Assembly: GCF_902706035.1 (NCBI RefSeq)
Contig: NZ_CACSJA010000009.1
Location: 62,001 to 126,000 of the forward strand
DNA from: Pantoea sp. 18069
GTDB lineage: Bacteria > Pseudomonadota > Gammaproteobacteria > Burkholderiales > Burkholderiaceae_C
Direction: 5' to 3'
Length of the DNA stretch: 64,000 nucleotides
In this document: positions 25,015 to 33,569 of the stretch, in pieces
Numbering within the stretch: the stretch's first letter is position 1
Layout of the letters: each line of letters begins with the position of its first letter
Notes under the pieces: model-generated
Databases searched by the model: none
What the model saw: only the letters and a program-made list of their open reading frames with translations
What the model was told of the DNA's origin: nothing
Program-made: the position numbers and the translations under genes

Positions 25015-25348
25015 GTGAAGTTCACCAGACCGCCGCTGGTGCTAGTGCCGAAAGGCCGCACTGGAGGAACGTCCGGACTGCATAGGGCAGCGTAGCAGCT
25101 AACGGCTGTCCACCGTGAGGTGAGGATCAGAGCAACAGAGACGAGCCGCTTTAGTGCGGGTGAAACGGGCAATCTCTACGCGCAGCAATACCAAGTAGGC
25201 ACACGTTGACGGGGCCCCCGGAGTGTGCGGGTAGGTAGCATCGAGCTGGTTGGGCGACCACCAGCCAAGAGTAATGGCGGTCACGCGGCCGGTTTTCGCA
25301 AGAGAGCCGGCGGTGCACAGAATCCGGCTTATCGGTGGACTTCACACT
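25015..25348 (+). ncRNA. rnpB: RNase P RNA, bacterial class A
   Basis: This is the catalytic RNA that trims the 5' leader of pre-tRNAs. The ends pair as helix P1: GTGAAGTTCACC (25015-25026) with GGTGGACTTCAC (25334-25345), allowing one G-U pair. The conserved core is visible: GGAGGAACGTCCGGACTGC near 25063-25081, GGGTGAAACGGGCAA near 25158, AAGAGTAATGGC near 25267, and the universal ACAGAATCCGGCTTAT near 25317. The length of about 334 nt and the helix order are those of a class A (E. coli-like) RNA. It is transcribed on the plus strand between two minus-strand genes and has its own terminator. Confidence 0.97.
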
Positions 25349-25356
25349 TTTCATGC

Positions 25357-25396
25357 AAAAAGCGCCTGGCTTTCGGTCAGGCGCTTTTTCTTTTTC
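25357..25396 (+). terminator. Intrinsic terminator of rnpB
   Basis: AAAAAGCGCCTG (25357-25368) pairs with CAGGCGCTTTTT (25378-25389) around a 9-nt loop, followed by CTTTTTC. Confidence 0.93.
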
Positions 25397-25489
25397 TAGG
25401 GCGGGACGTTCATGGTTCGACGCGCCCGGCCAGGGCAGGGCGGCTGACCACGAGCGGTTTGAGGCGAATGTTTGGGGCGAATCGAGCCG

Positions 25490-25554
25490 CCGCCCTGGGG
25501 GGCAGCGCCCCCCAGCGCGCAGCTACGCGAAGCGAGCAAGCGTGGGGGCTAAAA
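25490..25554 (+). repeat. Interspersed repeat, family B, copy 3 (opposite orientation to copy 1)
   Basis: GGGGGGCAGCGCCCCCC is followed by GAGCAAGCGTGGGGGCTAAAA, the same tail as in the minus-strand reading of the copy at 23840. The element overlaps the last codons and stop of the pseudouridine-synthase-like gene and includes a perfect C/G inverted repeat. Confidence 0.6.
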
Positions 25555-26292
25555 TTTCTCCCAAGGCAGCAGATAGCGCCACTGGCCCTCGGGCAGCTTG
25601 GCCATCGACACCCGGCCCACGCGCAGGCGGCGCATGCTCACGACCTGCAGGTTCACGGTCGCGCACATCTCGTCGATCTTGTCGGGCCAGAAGCCCTTGA
25701 TCGCAAAGCGCAGATGGGTTTCGTTCTGCCAGCTGACCTTGGCCGGCGGCAGGGGCTGGCGGTCGGCGATCAGGCCGTGGCACAGGCGCTGCAGGCCGCC
25801 TTCGGCGATCTGGCCCTTGACCCCGACCACGAGTTCCTGCTCGAGCGCGTACGCGTCTTCCTGCAGCTTGCGCGCGATGCGCGGGTCCTGGGTGTAGATC
25901 ACCAGGCCGCTGCCCGGAACCGGGATGGGCAGGAAGGCGAGCTGGTCGGCGAAGTGGCGCTTGAGCACGCGCACCGGCGCGGGGGCGTCGTATTCGGCGA
26001 GGTTCTTCTCGGTCAGCAGGCTGCGTGCGCTGGGCACGCGGCCATAGGCTTCGCCCTGGGTGTAGCCCGCGGGCTTGTGCAGCAGCAGGGTCACGGGCGG
26101 TATGGCCTCGGCCTTGGCACCGGGCGCGAGCCGGACCTGCTGGTCCGCTCCGATGTGGGTGCCGGGCACGAGCACGACCTGGCCGTCGACCTGCACATGG
26201 CCGGCTTCGATATACAGCTCGGCTTCGCGGCGCGAGCAGCTTTGTTGTTCCGCCAGGCGCTTGGACAGGCGAACGGTTTCAGTTTGAGACAT
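25549..26292 (-). CDS. RsuA/RluF-family pseudouridine-synthase-like RNA-binding protein, catalytic Asp apparently absent
   Basis: The 247-residue protein has an N-terminal S4 RNA-binding domain (RLSKRLAEQQSCSRREAELY) and a pseudouridine-synthase fold (TLLLHKPAGYT, later VSMRRLRVGRVSMAKLPEGQW). In active members the catalytic aspartate lies in GRLDxxSxGL; here the aligned segment reads AFLPIPVPGSGLVIYTQD, with Pro where the aspartate should be. I recall Burkholderiales relatives with the same change, so this looks like a subfamily trait rather than a mutation. It probably binds rRNA without modifying it, or uses another residue. It overlaps the 3' end of the upstream NUDIX-MBL gene by 14 bp. 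Confidence 0.82.
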   Translation of the reverse strand: MSQTETVRLSKRLAEQQSCSRREAELYIEAGHVQVDGQVVLVPGTHIGADQQVRLAPGAKAEAIPPVTLLLHKPAGYTQGEAYGRVPSARSLLTEKNLAEYDAPAPVRVLKRHFADQLAFLPIPVPGSGLVIYTQDPRIARKLQEDAYALEQELVVGVKGQIAEGGLQRLCHGLIADRQPLPPAKVSWQNETHLRFAIKGFWPDKIDEMCATVNLQVVSMRRLRVGRVSMAKLPEGQWRYLLPWEKF

Positions 26293-27952
26293 GCCGCAAG
26301 CCTAAGGCACGAATGCGTTCCACATGGGCCAAAAGGGATCTTTCTGCAATCGGCCAGAGCGCCTGGGGCGCATCGTCATAGGCCAGGCGCACCCAATCCT
26401 TTGGCGAGCCGTCGGGCGTGGCCTGCATGGCGCGCAGCACCTTGGCTTCGCGCGCGAGCCGGTGGGACTGCAGCCGGGCGATCACGCGGCGCGCGTCGCC
26501 GAGCACGTAGCCATGCGCGGGCAGGATGAATTCGACGCCCTGCAGCGCGCACAGCGTGTCCAGGCGTGCCAGCGAGTCGAGGTAGTCGGCCATGTTGCCG
26601 TCGGGTGGGTCGATCACCGTGGTGCTGCCGTTGAGGATATGGTCGCCGCTGAACAGCAGCGCATCTTCTTCGAGCAGGAAGCAGACATGGTTGGCCGCAT
26701 GGCCGGGCGTGAAGATCGCCCGCAGGGTGTGGCTGACCGGGCCGCCGGGGCCGGTGCCGCCGAGTACCAGGCGCTCGCCGTCGACCAGCGCCTGGTCGGG
26801 CGTGAAGCGGCTTGCGGCGCGTGCCGTCGGCGCCGAGGGCAGGCCGCGGATCGCTGCCGCGGGCCGGCCGGCGGCGGCCAGCAGCGCCTGCAGCAGCGCG
26901 GCGCCGGGCGAATGGTCGGCGTGGGAGTGGGTGCAGACGATATGCCGGATGTCGCCGCCCGCGGCATCGAACAGCCGGCGCACATGTCCAGGGTCGCTCG
27001 GACCGGGGTCTATGGCGATGAAGCCGGTCAGCGCCTCGCCGACGAGATAGCTGTTCGTGCCCGGTCCGGTCATCACGCCGGCGTTGGGTGCCGTCAGGCG
27101 CAGCACATTGCGCCGCAGTGCCACGGGCTGCGTGGTCTGCCAGTCGAGCGGGTGGAAGACCTGCCCGTCGGGGCTGACCATCGCGAGCTCGCCATAGGCC
27201 GACTCGTCTTCCATGTGGCGTCGTTCCGCGCCGCCGATCAGGCCGGTGCGCGGGCAGCAGTCCCAGAGCACCTCTTCGTGCGCGAGCGCCGCGAACACCG
27301 CGTCGGTCGAGCCGAAACGGGCCAGCTTCTCGAGCGTCTTGATGGTCGGGAAGATGATGGGAAACACGCCATCGGCGAAGCGCTGCAGCGCTTCGCCCGG
27401 CGTGATCCACTGCGGCTCGAACTGCTCGCTTTCATCGGCCACGGGTGTCTGGCCTTCGGGCATGCGCGCGACGAGGAACTGCGTGGCAAAGCGCTTGGGC
27501 TGGGTGCGGTCGGCGGTCCAGTGCGCGAGTGCATGCAATGCGTCGGCGGCGAGCGTGAGCCCGCGCGCCGTGCATTGCGCGACAAACGGCGCTGCGCGGT
27601 CGAACGTCGCGATGTCGCTGGCATCGGCCATGCGGCCGTCGGCATGGCGCGCAAGCAGCACGCCGAGTTCCTCGAAGCTCTCGCGGATCGCGGCGATCGC
27701 CTGGGTCAGGTGGGCATCGCTTTGCCCGGCGCGGCGCGCGGCGGCCGCATGCGAGCGCGCGTCGAGCGCGTCGATGCCGCCGCCCGGGAACACATAGGCG
27801 CCGGGCAGAAAGCTGGCCGTGGGCGAGCGGCGCGTCATGAGCACTTCAAAGCCCCCGCCTTCACTTCGGTCGCGCAACAGCAGCGCGGTGGCTGCGGGCC
27901 GGGGATCTGCGGGGGCGCGCTGGTCGCGCAGGAGCTGGCTGGGACGGGTCAT
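26279..27952 (-). CDS. NUDIX hydrolase fused to metallo-beta-lactamase-fold hydrolase
   Basis: The 557-residue protein has two enzyme domains. Residues about 15-230 form a NUDIX domain: YVFPGGGIDA and, after an insertion, RESFEELGVLL, matching the REUxEExGU half of the Nudix box. Residues about 270-500 form a metallo-beta-lactamase fold with HSHADHSPGA, the downstream FTPGHAANH and FSGDHIL, the usual metal ligands. The NUDIX half resembles NUDT7/19-type acyl-CoA diphosphatases with the extended box, and the other half resembles LACTB2-like hydrolases. A combined role in CoA or RNA-derived metabolite turnover is a guess. It ends 14 bp inside the downstream pseudouridine-synthase-like gene. Confidence 0.85.
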   Translation of the reverse strand: MTRPSQLLRDQRAPADPRPAATALLLRDRSEGGGFEVLMTRRSPTASFLPGAYVFPGGGIDALDARSHAAAARRAGQSDAHLTQAIAAIRESFEELGVLLARHADGRMADASDIATFDRAAPFVAQCTARGLTLAADALHALAHWTADRTQPKRFATQFLVARMPEGQTPVADESEQFEPQWITPGEALQRFADGVFPIIFPTIKTLEKLARFGSTDAVFAALAHEEVLWDCCPRTGLIGGAERRHMEDESAYGELAMVSPDGQVFHPLDWQTTQPVALRRNVLRLTAPNAGVMTGPGTNSYLVGEALTGFIAIDPGPSDPGHVRRLFDAAGGDIRHIVCTHSHADHSPGAALLQALLAAAGRPAAAIRGLPSAPTARAASRFTPDQALVDGERLVLGGTGPGGPVSHTLRAIFTPGHAANHVCFLLEEDALLFSGDHILNGSTTVIDPPDGNMADYLDSLARLDTLCALQGVEFILPAHGYVLGDARRVIARLQSHRLAREAKVLRAMQATPDGSPKDWVRLAYDDAPQALWPIAERSLLAHVERIRALGLRHVSN

Positions 27953-28001
27953 GGGGCGTGGGATTCAGGAAGAAGGGCTGGGCGCGGCGTCGGTCGGGAG
28001 G

Positions 28002-28391
28002 CTATTTGCCTTTGGAGTAGCCGAGCGCGACCACCAGGGCCGTGACGATGAAGAAGGCTTGCAATTCGAGGGCCCAGCCGCCCGAATTGCCAATCGACAG
28101 GAAATGCCCGGTGTGCACCAGCAGCAGCGCCACCAGCATGTTGCCGACGACGATCAGTGCCGCGGGCACGACCCACACGCCGATCAGCAACAGCAGCGGC
28201 GCGACCACTTCGCCCAGGTAGACCCCATAGGCCAGCCACGAGGGCAGGCCATGGCCCGTGACCATTTTCTCGATGCCGCCTATGCCATGCGTGATCTTCG
28301 CCCAGCCGTGGAACAGCAGCAGCAGCGCGAGCGTGATGCGCAGCAGCACCATGGCGGCGCGGGGATGGTGCAGGTGGGACCAGAAGTTCAT
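28002..28391 (-). CDS. DoxX-family membrane protein
   Basis: The 129-residue inner-membrane protein has four hydrophobic helices and the DoxX signature around LRITLALLLLFHGWAKITHG and YLGEVVAPLLLLIGVW. The family is linked to quinone or sulfur redox chemistry in some archaea and bacteria, but no general function is settled. The start at 28391 is preceded by CGAGGAAA; the frame continues upstream without a site. It ends 49 bp before the NUDIX-MBL gene and may be cotranscribed with it. Confidence 0.85.
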   Translation of the reverse strand: MNFWSHLHHPRAAMVLLRITLALLLLFHGWAKITHGIGGIEKMVTGHGLPSWLAYGVYLGEVVAPLLLLIGVWVVPAALIVVGNMLVALLLVHTGHFLSIGNSGGWALELQAFFIVTALVVALGYSKGK

Positions 28392-28443
28392 GGGTTTCCT
28401 CGGGAGAAAAATGGATCGGATGGCAGGCCGCTGACCGGCCATT

Positions 28444-28549
28444 GCACAAAGAAGCGATCTTCGCTTTGTGCCACAAGAAGGTCTGCGCGACTGTTGCATG
28501 CGCGCCAATTCTGACCTGCACGGCGCGCCTGCGCTGCATGCAGGCGCGC
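28444..28549. other. Gene-free spacer with two inverted repeats upstream of divergent doxX and SYLF genes
   Basis: The 344-bp spacer 28392-28735 holds no gene that I can support. GCACAAAG (28444-28451) pairs with CTTTGTGC (28464-28471). GCGCGCCTGC (28523-28532) pairs perfectly with GCAGGCGCGC (28540-28549) around a 7-nt loop. Both may form hairpins; neither carries a T-run. Confidence 0.45.
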
Positions 28550-28735
28550 GGCCCGCGCCGGCACAGGATTATTTCTGCTGTATCTGTAGGTCGGAAGGCA
28601 GAGCTGCAGCAGCGGTGAAACAAAGGGTGCGAACGCATCTAGGATGGCTTCAGGCCGGTGCGAAACAGGCCATCACCAGCGCTTGCGACGCCTTGCGCTG
28701 TCCGCAGGCACCGTCACCACCAAGAGGAAATTGCC

Positions 28736-29323
28736 ATGATGTCACAGTCCGTTCGCTCTTTGTTGATCGCTGCAACCGTCGCCGTGGGCGGCGTGGCCAT
28801 GCTCGGCTGCACCACCACCAGCCCCTCCGACGTGCAGGCTTCGCCGCGCGCCACCCGTGGCTCGCTCGACGCCCAGGTCGATGCCACCCTGACGCGGCTC
28901 TATGCCACCGTTCCCGGCTCGCGCGAGCTGGTGTCGAACTCCAAGGGCGTGCTGGTGTTCCCTACCGTGGTCGGCGGCAGCTTCGTGGTCGGTGCCGAGC
29001 ATGGCCGCGGCGCGTTGCGCTCGGGTGAGCGCACGCTGGGCTACTACAGCACCACTGCGGCCTCGATAGGCTGGCAGGCCGGTGGTCAGTCCAAGGCCGT
29101 GATCTATGTCTTCAACACCCAGGATGCGCTCGACAAGTTCCTGCGCAGCGAAGGCTGGTCGGCAGGCGTCGATGCCACGGTGGCCGTGGGCCGCGTCGGC
29201 GCCACCGGCATGATCGATACCCAGACCGCGCAGGCGCCGGTGACGAGCTTCGTCATGACCAACGCCGGCCTTGAAGCCGGGGTATCGCTGCAGGGCGCGA
29301 AGATCTCCAAAATCAACATGTAA
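28736..29323 (+). CDS. SYLF (YSC84)-domain lipoprotein
   Basis: The 195-residue protein has a lipoprotein signal: a hydrophobic stretch ending MLGC with the acylated cysteine at residue 25. It therefore sits on the inner or outer membrane facing the periplasm. The remainder is a SYLF domain (LVSNSKGVLVFPTVVGGSFVVGAEHG through ATVAVGRVGATG), a lipid-binding fold also found in eukaryotic YSC84/SH3YL1. Its bacterial role is not defined. I chose the ATG at 28736 because AAGAGG lies about 8 bp upstream; an in-frame start further up would bury the signal peptide. It is transcribed away from doxX. Confidence 0.87.
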   Translation: MMSQSVRSLLIAATVAVGGVAMLGCTTTSPSDVQASPRATRGSLDAQVDATLTRLYATVPGSRELVSNSKGVLVFPTVVGGSFVVGAEHGRGALRSGERTLGYYSTTAASIGWQAGGQSKAVIYVFNTQDALDKFLRSEGWSAGVDATVAVGRVGATGMIDTQTAQAPVTSFVMTNAGLEAGVSLQGAKISKINM

Positions 29324-29424
29324 GCCCCCCGCCCCGAGCGTGCTGCCGCCGCTAGGGGCGGCCCGCGTTGGGGGCGTGCAGGCCTTGGACGACCCCTGTG
29401 ATGGCGGCGGGGCGCGACTGCGCG

Positions 29425-29430
29425 GATAAT
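29425..29430 (+). promoter_or_regulatory. -10 element just ahead of dapF
   Basis: GATAAT lies 8 bp before the dapF start, the same distance as in pyrC, and no Shine-Dalgarno is seen. Transcription may begin at the ATG. No clear -35 is present. Confidence 0.35.
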
Positions 29431-29438
29431 CGGCGACC

Positions 29439-30311
29439 ATGCAAATCCGCTTCACCAAGATGCAGGGCGCGGGCAATGACTTTGTCGTGCTCGATGAAAC
29501 GCAGGGCCTGTGGGGCCTGTCGCCTGCCCAGTACCGCTTTCTGGCCGACCGCCACTTCGGCGTCGGCGCCGACCAGATCCTCAGCGTGCGGCCCGCGCCG
29601 GCCGAAGGCATTGATTTCGAGTACGTGATCCACAACGCCGATGGCGGCGAAGTGGAGCAGTGCGGCAATGGCGCGCGCTGCTTCGCGCGCTACGTGCACG
29701 ACCGCGGCCTGACCGACAAGAAAGTGATACGCGTCAAGACCCTGTCCGGCGTGATCGCGCCCGAGCTCGCGGCCGACGGCCGGGTGCGCGTGGACATGGG
29801 CCGGCCCGAGCTGCGGCCCGAGCGCGTGCCGTTCGATACCGCAGGCCTGAAGGCGCGTTCCGAAGGCCAGGCCCAGCTTTGGCCGCTGGCGCTCGATGGC
29901 GGTGCCTCGACCCAGTGGGTCATGCCGGTGTCCATGGGCAATCCGCACGCCGTGCTCTGGGTCGACGATGTAGCCACCGCGCCCGTCGCGACGCTGGGCC
30001 CGCAGATCGAGCAGCACCCGCGCTTTCCCCAGCGCGTCAACGCCGGCTTCCTGCAGCGCGTGGGCCGCGGTGAAGTGCGGCTGCGCGTCTACGAGCGCGG
30101 CGCGGGCGAAACGCTGGCCTGCGGCACCGGCGCCTGCGCGGCCGTCGTCGCGGGCATACGCCAGGGGCTGCTCGATACGCAGGTGCAGGTGCATACGCGC
30201 GGCGGCCTGCTGAGCATTGCCTGGTCCGGAGGCGACGACGACAGCGTCTTCATGACCGGCCCCGCGACTTTTGTTTTTGACGGACAGATCGAACTTCCCG
30301 AAGCACCATGA
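29439..30311 (+). CDS. dapF: Diaminopimelate epimerase
   Basis: DapF converts LL- to meso-diaminopimelate, supplying lysine and the peptidoglycan cross-link residue added by MurE. The protein has 290 residues. The two catalytic cysteines are in [11 protein letters not shown] (Cys75) and [12 protein letters not shown], and substrate contacts occur in HNADGG. It is the first gene of a dapF-DUF484-xerC run, linked to the next by a 4-bp ATGA overlap, an arrangement conserved in many proteobacteria. A short or absent 5' leader is suggested by a -10 element 8 bp upstream. Confidence 0.97.
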   Translation: MQIRFTKMQGAGNDFVVLDETQGLWGLSPAQYRFLADRHFGVGADQILSVRPAPAEGIDFEYVIHNADGGEVEQCGNGARCFARYVHDRGLTDKKVIRVKTLSGVIAPELAADGRVRVDMGRPELRPERVPFDTAGLKARSEGQAQLWPLALDGGASTQWVMPVSMGNPHAVLWVDDVATAPVATLGPQIEQHPRFPQRVNAGFLQRVGRGEVRLRVYERGAGETLACGTGACAAVVAGIRQGLLDTQVQVHTRGGLLSIAWSGGDDDSVFMTGPATFVFDGQIELPEAP

Positions 30312-31033
30312 ACGACAGCACCAGCATCGACCACGCCTTGTCCACCAGCGAAGACAGCATCGCCTCCTACCTGGCCCAGGTTCCGGAATTCTTTGAACGC
30401 CATGCCGAAGTGCTGACGGGCGTGCGCCTGACCAGCGTCCATGGTCATCGCGCGGTGAGCCTGCAGGAGCGCCAGGCCGAGATGCTGCGCGACAAGATCA
30501 AGGGCCTGGAGCAGCGCATCATGGAAATGATGCGCAACAGCAGCGAGAACGCGGCGATCGCGCAGAAGATCCACCGCTGGAGCTGCGATCTCGCCGCCTG
30601 CGTAGAGACCCGCGATCTGCCCCATGCGATCACCGAAGGGCTGCGCCAGGTGTTCGACGTGCCCGAGGCCGCGATCCGGGTCTGGGATGTGGCGCCGCCG
30701 TTCGCAGGCGCGCTGTTCACCATGGGCGTGAGCAGCGATGTGAAGGCCTTTGCATCGTCGCTGACCCTGCCGTTTTGCGGTCCCAACCTGGGCTTCGAGC
30801 CCGCGGGCTGGCTCACGCGCGTCGACTCCGTGCAGTCGCTGGCCCTGCTGCCGCTGCGCGCCGGCCCGCTGAGCGCGCCTTCGCCGGCGTTCGGCATGCT
30901 GGTGCTGGGTTCGCCCGATCCGCTGCGTTTCGACGCCACCATGGGCACCGAGTTCCTGATGCGCATCGCCGAGCAGGCCAGTGCCGCGCTGGCGCGCATG
31001 CGCCCGGTCACGCGCACGCTGGCTTCGGTCTGA
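30308..31033 (+). CDS. DUF484 family protein
   Basis: The 241-residue protein has the DUF484 pattern: [23 protein letters not shown] at the N-terminus, a predicted coiled helix ([20 protein letters not shown]) and a GAF-like C-terminal half. Its role is unknown, but the gene regularly sits between dapF and xerC in proteobacteria, as it does here with a 4-bp overlap upstream and only 2 bp to xerC. A signalling or adaptor function is inferred from the GAF-like fold. Confidence 0.9.
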   Translation: MNDSTSIDHALSTSEDSIASYLAQVPEFFERHAEVLTGVRLTSVHGHRAVSLQERQAEMLRDKIKGLEQRIMEMMRNSSENAAIAQKIHRWSCDLAACVETRDLPHAITEGLRQVFDVPEAAIRVWDVAPPFAGALFTMGVSSDVKAFASSLTLPFCGPNLGFEPAGWLTRVDSVQSLALLPLRAGPLSAPSPAFGMLVLGSPDPLRFDATMGTEFLMRIAEQASAALARMRPVTRTLASV

Positions 31034-31035
31034 CC

Positions 31036-32043
31036 ATGGGACGCGCGGCGCCGGTGACCGCCATCGGCGGGGCCGCCGTGGAGGCTCCTGAGCCTAGCGT
31101 CGCGCTGCCAGCCCCCGCGCTGGCCTATCTCGAACATGTGCGCGTAGAAAAGCGGCTGGCCGCACGCACGCTGGCGCTCTACACGCTCGATCTGCACAAG
31201 CTGGTCGCGTTTGCGCAGGCGGCCCAGGTCGAGCTGCTGGCGCTGCAGGTGCCGCATATCCGGCGTTTCGCGGCGCAGATGCACAGTGGCGGGCGCAGTG
31301 CGCGCGGCATCGCGCTGATCCTCTCGGGCTGGCGCGGATTTTTCCTGTGGGCCGCGCGCCAGGGCCTGGTGCCCATGAACCCCGTGGACGGCGTGCGCGC
31401 GCCGCGCGCGCCCAAGCCGCTGCCCAAGGCGCTTGGCGTCGAAGATGCCTTGCAACTGGTCAATCATGTGAATGATGAGGGTGATGCTTGGCTGGAGGCC
31501 CGCGATGCGGCGATTGCCGAGCTGCTCTACAGCAGCGGCCTGCGCGTCGCGGAGCTGGTGGGGCTCGACGTCGCGCCCGGCCCGGACACCGAGCGCCTTG
31601 CGCGCGGCTGGATCGACTGCGCGGCCGGCGAGGCGCATGTGCTGGGCAAGGGCAGCAAGCGGCGCATCGTTCCCGTGGGCAGCGCGGCGCTGCAGGCGCT
31701 GCAAACTTGGCTGGCAGTGCGCGCCCGGCCCTTCGCTGTGCCGCAGGCGCTGGAACCTGCGCTGTTTATCGGCCGGCGCGGCGCGCGGCTCACGGCCCAG
31801 TCGGTCTGGGTGCGCCTGCGCGCACGCGCGCGCCAGGCGGGCTTGACGACATCGGTGCACCCGCATGTGCTGCGCCATTCGTTTGCCAGCCATCTGCTGC
31901 AGTCGAGCGGTAACCTGCGCGCCGTGCAGGAGCTGCTGGGCCACGCGAGCATCGCGACCACGCAGATCTATACCCGGCTCGACTTCCAGCATCTGGCACA
32001 GGCCTACGAAAACGCCCATCCGCGCGCCCGACGAAAGCGCTGA
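31036..32043 (+). CDS. xerC: Tyrosine recombinase XerC
   Basis: XerC acts with XerD at the dif site to resolve chromosome dimers during division. The 335-residue protein has an N-terminal SAM-like core-binding domain (about 25-110) and a catalytic domain. The active-site residues are Arg in SSGLRVAELVG, Lys in GKGSKRRIVP, HxxR in HVLRHSFASH, His in LLGHASIATTQ and the tyrosine nucleophile in IYTRLDFQ. The ATG at 31036 lies 2 bp after the DUF484 stop. Its place in the dapF operon marks it as the housekeeping XerC rather than an integrase of a mobile element. It is longer than E. coli XerC by about 35 residues at the N-terminus. Confidence 0.96.
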   Translation: MGRAAPVTAIGGAAVEAPEPSVALPAPALAYLEHVRVEKRLAARTLALYTLDLHKLVAFAQAAQVELLALQVPHIRRFAAQMHSGGRSARGIALILSGWRGFFLWAARQGLVPMNPVDGVRAPRAPKPLPKALGVEDALQLVNHVNDEGDAWLEARDAAIAELLYSSGLRVAELVGLDVAPGPDTERLARGWIDCAAGEAHVLGKGSKRRIVPVGSAALQALQTWLAVRARPFAVPQALEPALFIGRRGARLTAQSVWVRLRARARQAGLTTSVHPHVLRHSFASHLLQSSGNLRAVQELLGHASIATTQIYTRLDFQHLAQAYENAHPRARRKR

Positions 32044-32216
32044 GCCGGCCCTGCGCCCTCATCCGGCATGCGCTGGCGTCCAGCGGGGCATCAACACCTC
32101 TTGAATCCACCGCTAAACTCCCCATATTCCCTGTTTCAGGCAGGGCCTGCGGTCTTGCGGGGCGTGCAGGTGCCTGTGTCCGGCGCGCGTTGAGCATTTA
32201 CTTTCTAGGCGATTCC

Positions 32217-33323
32217 ATGTCTCTCATTCCTGTCACCATCCTCACGGGCTTCCTGGGCTCGGGCAAGACCACGCTGCTCAAGCGCGTGCTCAGCGAAGCC
32301 CATGGCCAGAAGATCGCCGTGATCGAAAACGAATTCGGTGAAGAAAACATCGATTCCGACATCCTCAAGACGGAGTCCAAGGAGCAGATCGTGCAGATGA
32401 GCAACGGCTGCATCTGCTGCACCATCCGTGAAGACCTGCGCGAGACGCTGCAGCTGCTGGCCGCCAAGCGCCGCAAGGGCCTGGTCGAGTTCGACCGCAT
32501 CGTCATCGAGACCACGGGCGTGGCCGACCCCGGTCCCGTGGCGCAGACTTTCTTCATGGACGACGAGGTCGCCGAGTCCTACCTGATCGATTCCATCATC
32601 ACGCTGGTCGACGCCAAGCATGCGGGCCAGCAGCTCGACACCCGCCAGGAAGCGCGCCGCCAGGTGGGCTTTGCCGACCAGATATTCCTGTCCAAGACCG
32701 ACCTGGTCAGCGACGACGAGCAGCAGGCGCTGATCCACCGGCTCAAGCACATGAACCCGCGCGCGCCCATCCAGGCCGTGCATTTCGGCGCGGTGCCGCT
32801 GAGCCAGGTGCTGGACCTGCGCGGCTTCAACCTCAATGCCAAGCTCGACATCGATCCGGACTTCCTCAAGGAAGACGATGGCCACGATCATGGGCATGAC
32901 CATGGACACGAGCACGGGCATGACGACTGCGATCACGACCACGGTCATTGCGAGCACGACGCCCACGCCGGCCACGACCACGCGCCCGGCGAGGCCTGCA
33001 ACCACCCGCATCACCACCACCATGACGACGATGTCAAGAGCTTCGTCTACCGCGCCGACCGTGCGTTCGATCCCGCCAAGCTCGAGGATTTCCTCGGCGC
33101 CATCGTCAATATCTACGGCCCCAAGATGCTGCGCTACAAGGGCGTGCTCAACATGCAGGGTACGGAGCGCAAGGTGATTTTCCAGGGCGTGCACCAGTTG
33201 ATGGGCAGCGACCTCGGTCCGGCCTGGGACGGCGCCGAAACGCGCCAGAGCAAGATGGTTTTCATCGGCATAGACCTGCCCCAGGACATCCTGCGCTCCG
33301 GCCTGGACCAGTGCCTGGTCTGA
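32217..33323 (+). CDS. CobW/G3E-family GTPase with histidine-rich metal-binding loop
   Basis: The 368-residue protein has a P-loop GTPase domain: Walker A GFLGSGKTT, the metal motif CICC in SNGCICCTIRED, switch ETTGVADPGPV and guanine-recognition SKTD. A loop of some 50 residues (about 222-272) is packed with His and Asp (GHDHGHDHGHEHGHD and similar). A CobW C-terminal domain follows. The family delivers metals, mostly zinc or cobalt, to target enzymes. The long His loop suggests zinc or nickel buffering. The metal cannot be assigned from context, and no Zur-like operator is seen. The ATG at 32217 gives the family start; a TTG 27 bp upstream is less likely. Confidence 0.9.
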   Translation: MSLIPVTILTGFLGSGKTTLLKRVLSEAHGQKIAVIENEFGEENIDSDILKTESKEQIVQMSNGCICCTIREDLRETLQLLAAKRRKGLVEFDRIVIETTGVADPGPVAQTFFMDDEVAESYLIDSIITLVDAKHAGQQLDTRQEARRQVGFADQIFLSKTDLVSDDEQQALIHRLKHMNPRAPIQAVHFGAVPLSQVLDLRGFNLNAKLDIDPDFLKEDDGHDHGHDHGHEHGHDDCDHDHGHCEHDAHAGHDHAPGEACNHPHHHHHDDDVKSFVYRADRAFDPAKLEDFLGAIVNIYGPKMLRYKGVLNMQGTERKVIFQGVHQLMGSDLGPAWDGAETRQSKMVFIGIDLPQDILRSGLDQCLV

Positions 33324-33455
33324 GGTCCAGAACGCCCATTTCCGGCGCCCCTGGCGGAATTATCTTGTAGGAAAAATACCTTTTTTTGACGGGATTTGAG
33401 AGCAAATGCCTGCATTCTGTGGAATACCCGTATGTGGGATATACGCAACGTTTCG

Positions 33456-33543
33456 TTGGGTCTCGCCTGTGGTCGATACAATCGCGCCCCTAAAGAGAAC
33501 CCGGATGGCGAGTCCCCCCTGGGACTTGTTCCCCTGCCAGGGG
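33456..33543 (+). promoter_or_regulatory. dksA promoter and leader hairpins
   Basis: A -10-like TACAAT (33477-33482) follows a weak TTGGGT (33456-33461) at 15 bp spacing, with a GC-rich stretch just downstream of the -10. In the leader, AGTCCC (33511-33516) pairs with GGGACT (33521-33526) around CCCT, and CCCC (33531-33534) pairs with GGGG (33540-33543). The hairpins end 11 bp before the GAGAGGAGA ribosome-binding site. Confidence 0.4.
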
Positions 33544-33569
33544 CTGGGCGTACCGAGAGGAGACTGGAA

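Noticed and set aside
31036..32043. Tyrosine recombinase as a sign of a mobile element
   Set aside because: It sits in the conserved dapF-DUF484-xerC run and has no attachment-site repeats or cargo; it is the housekeeping XerC.
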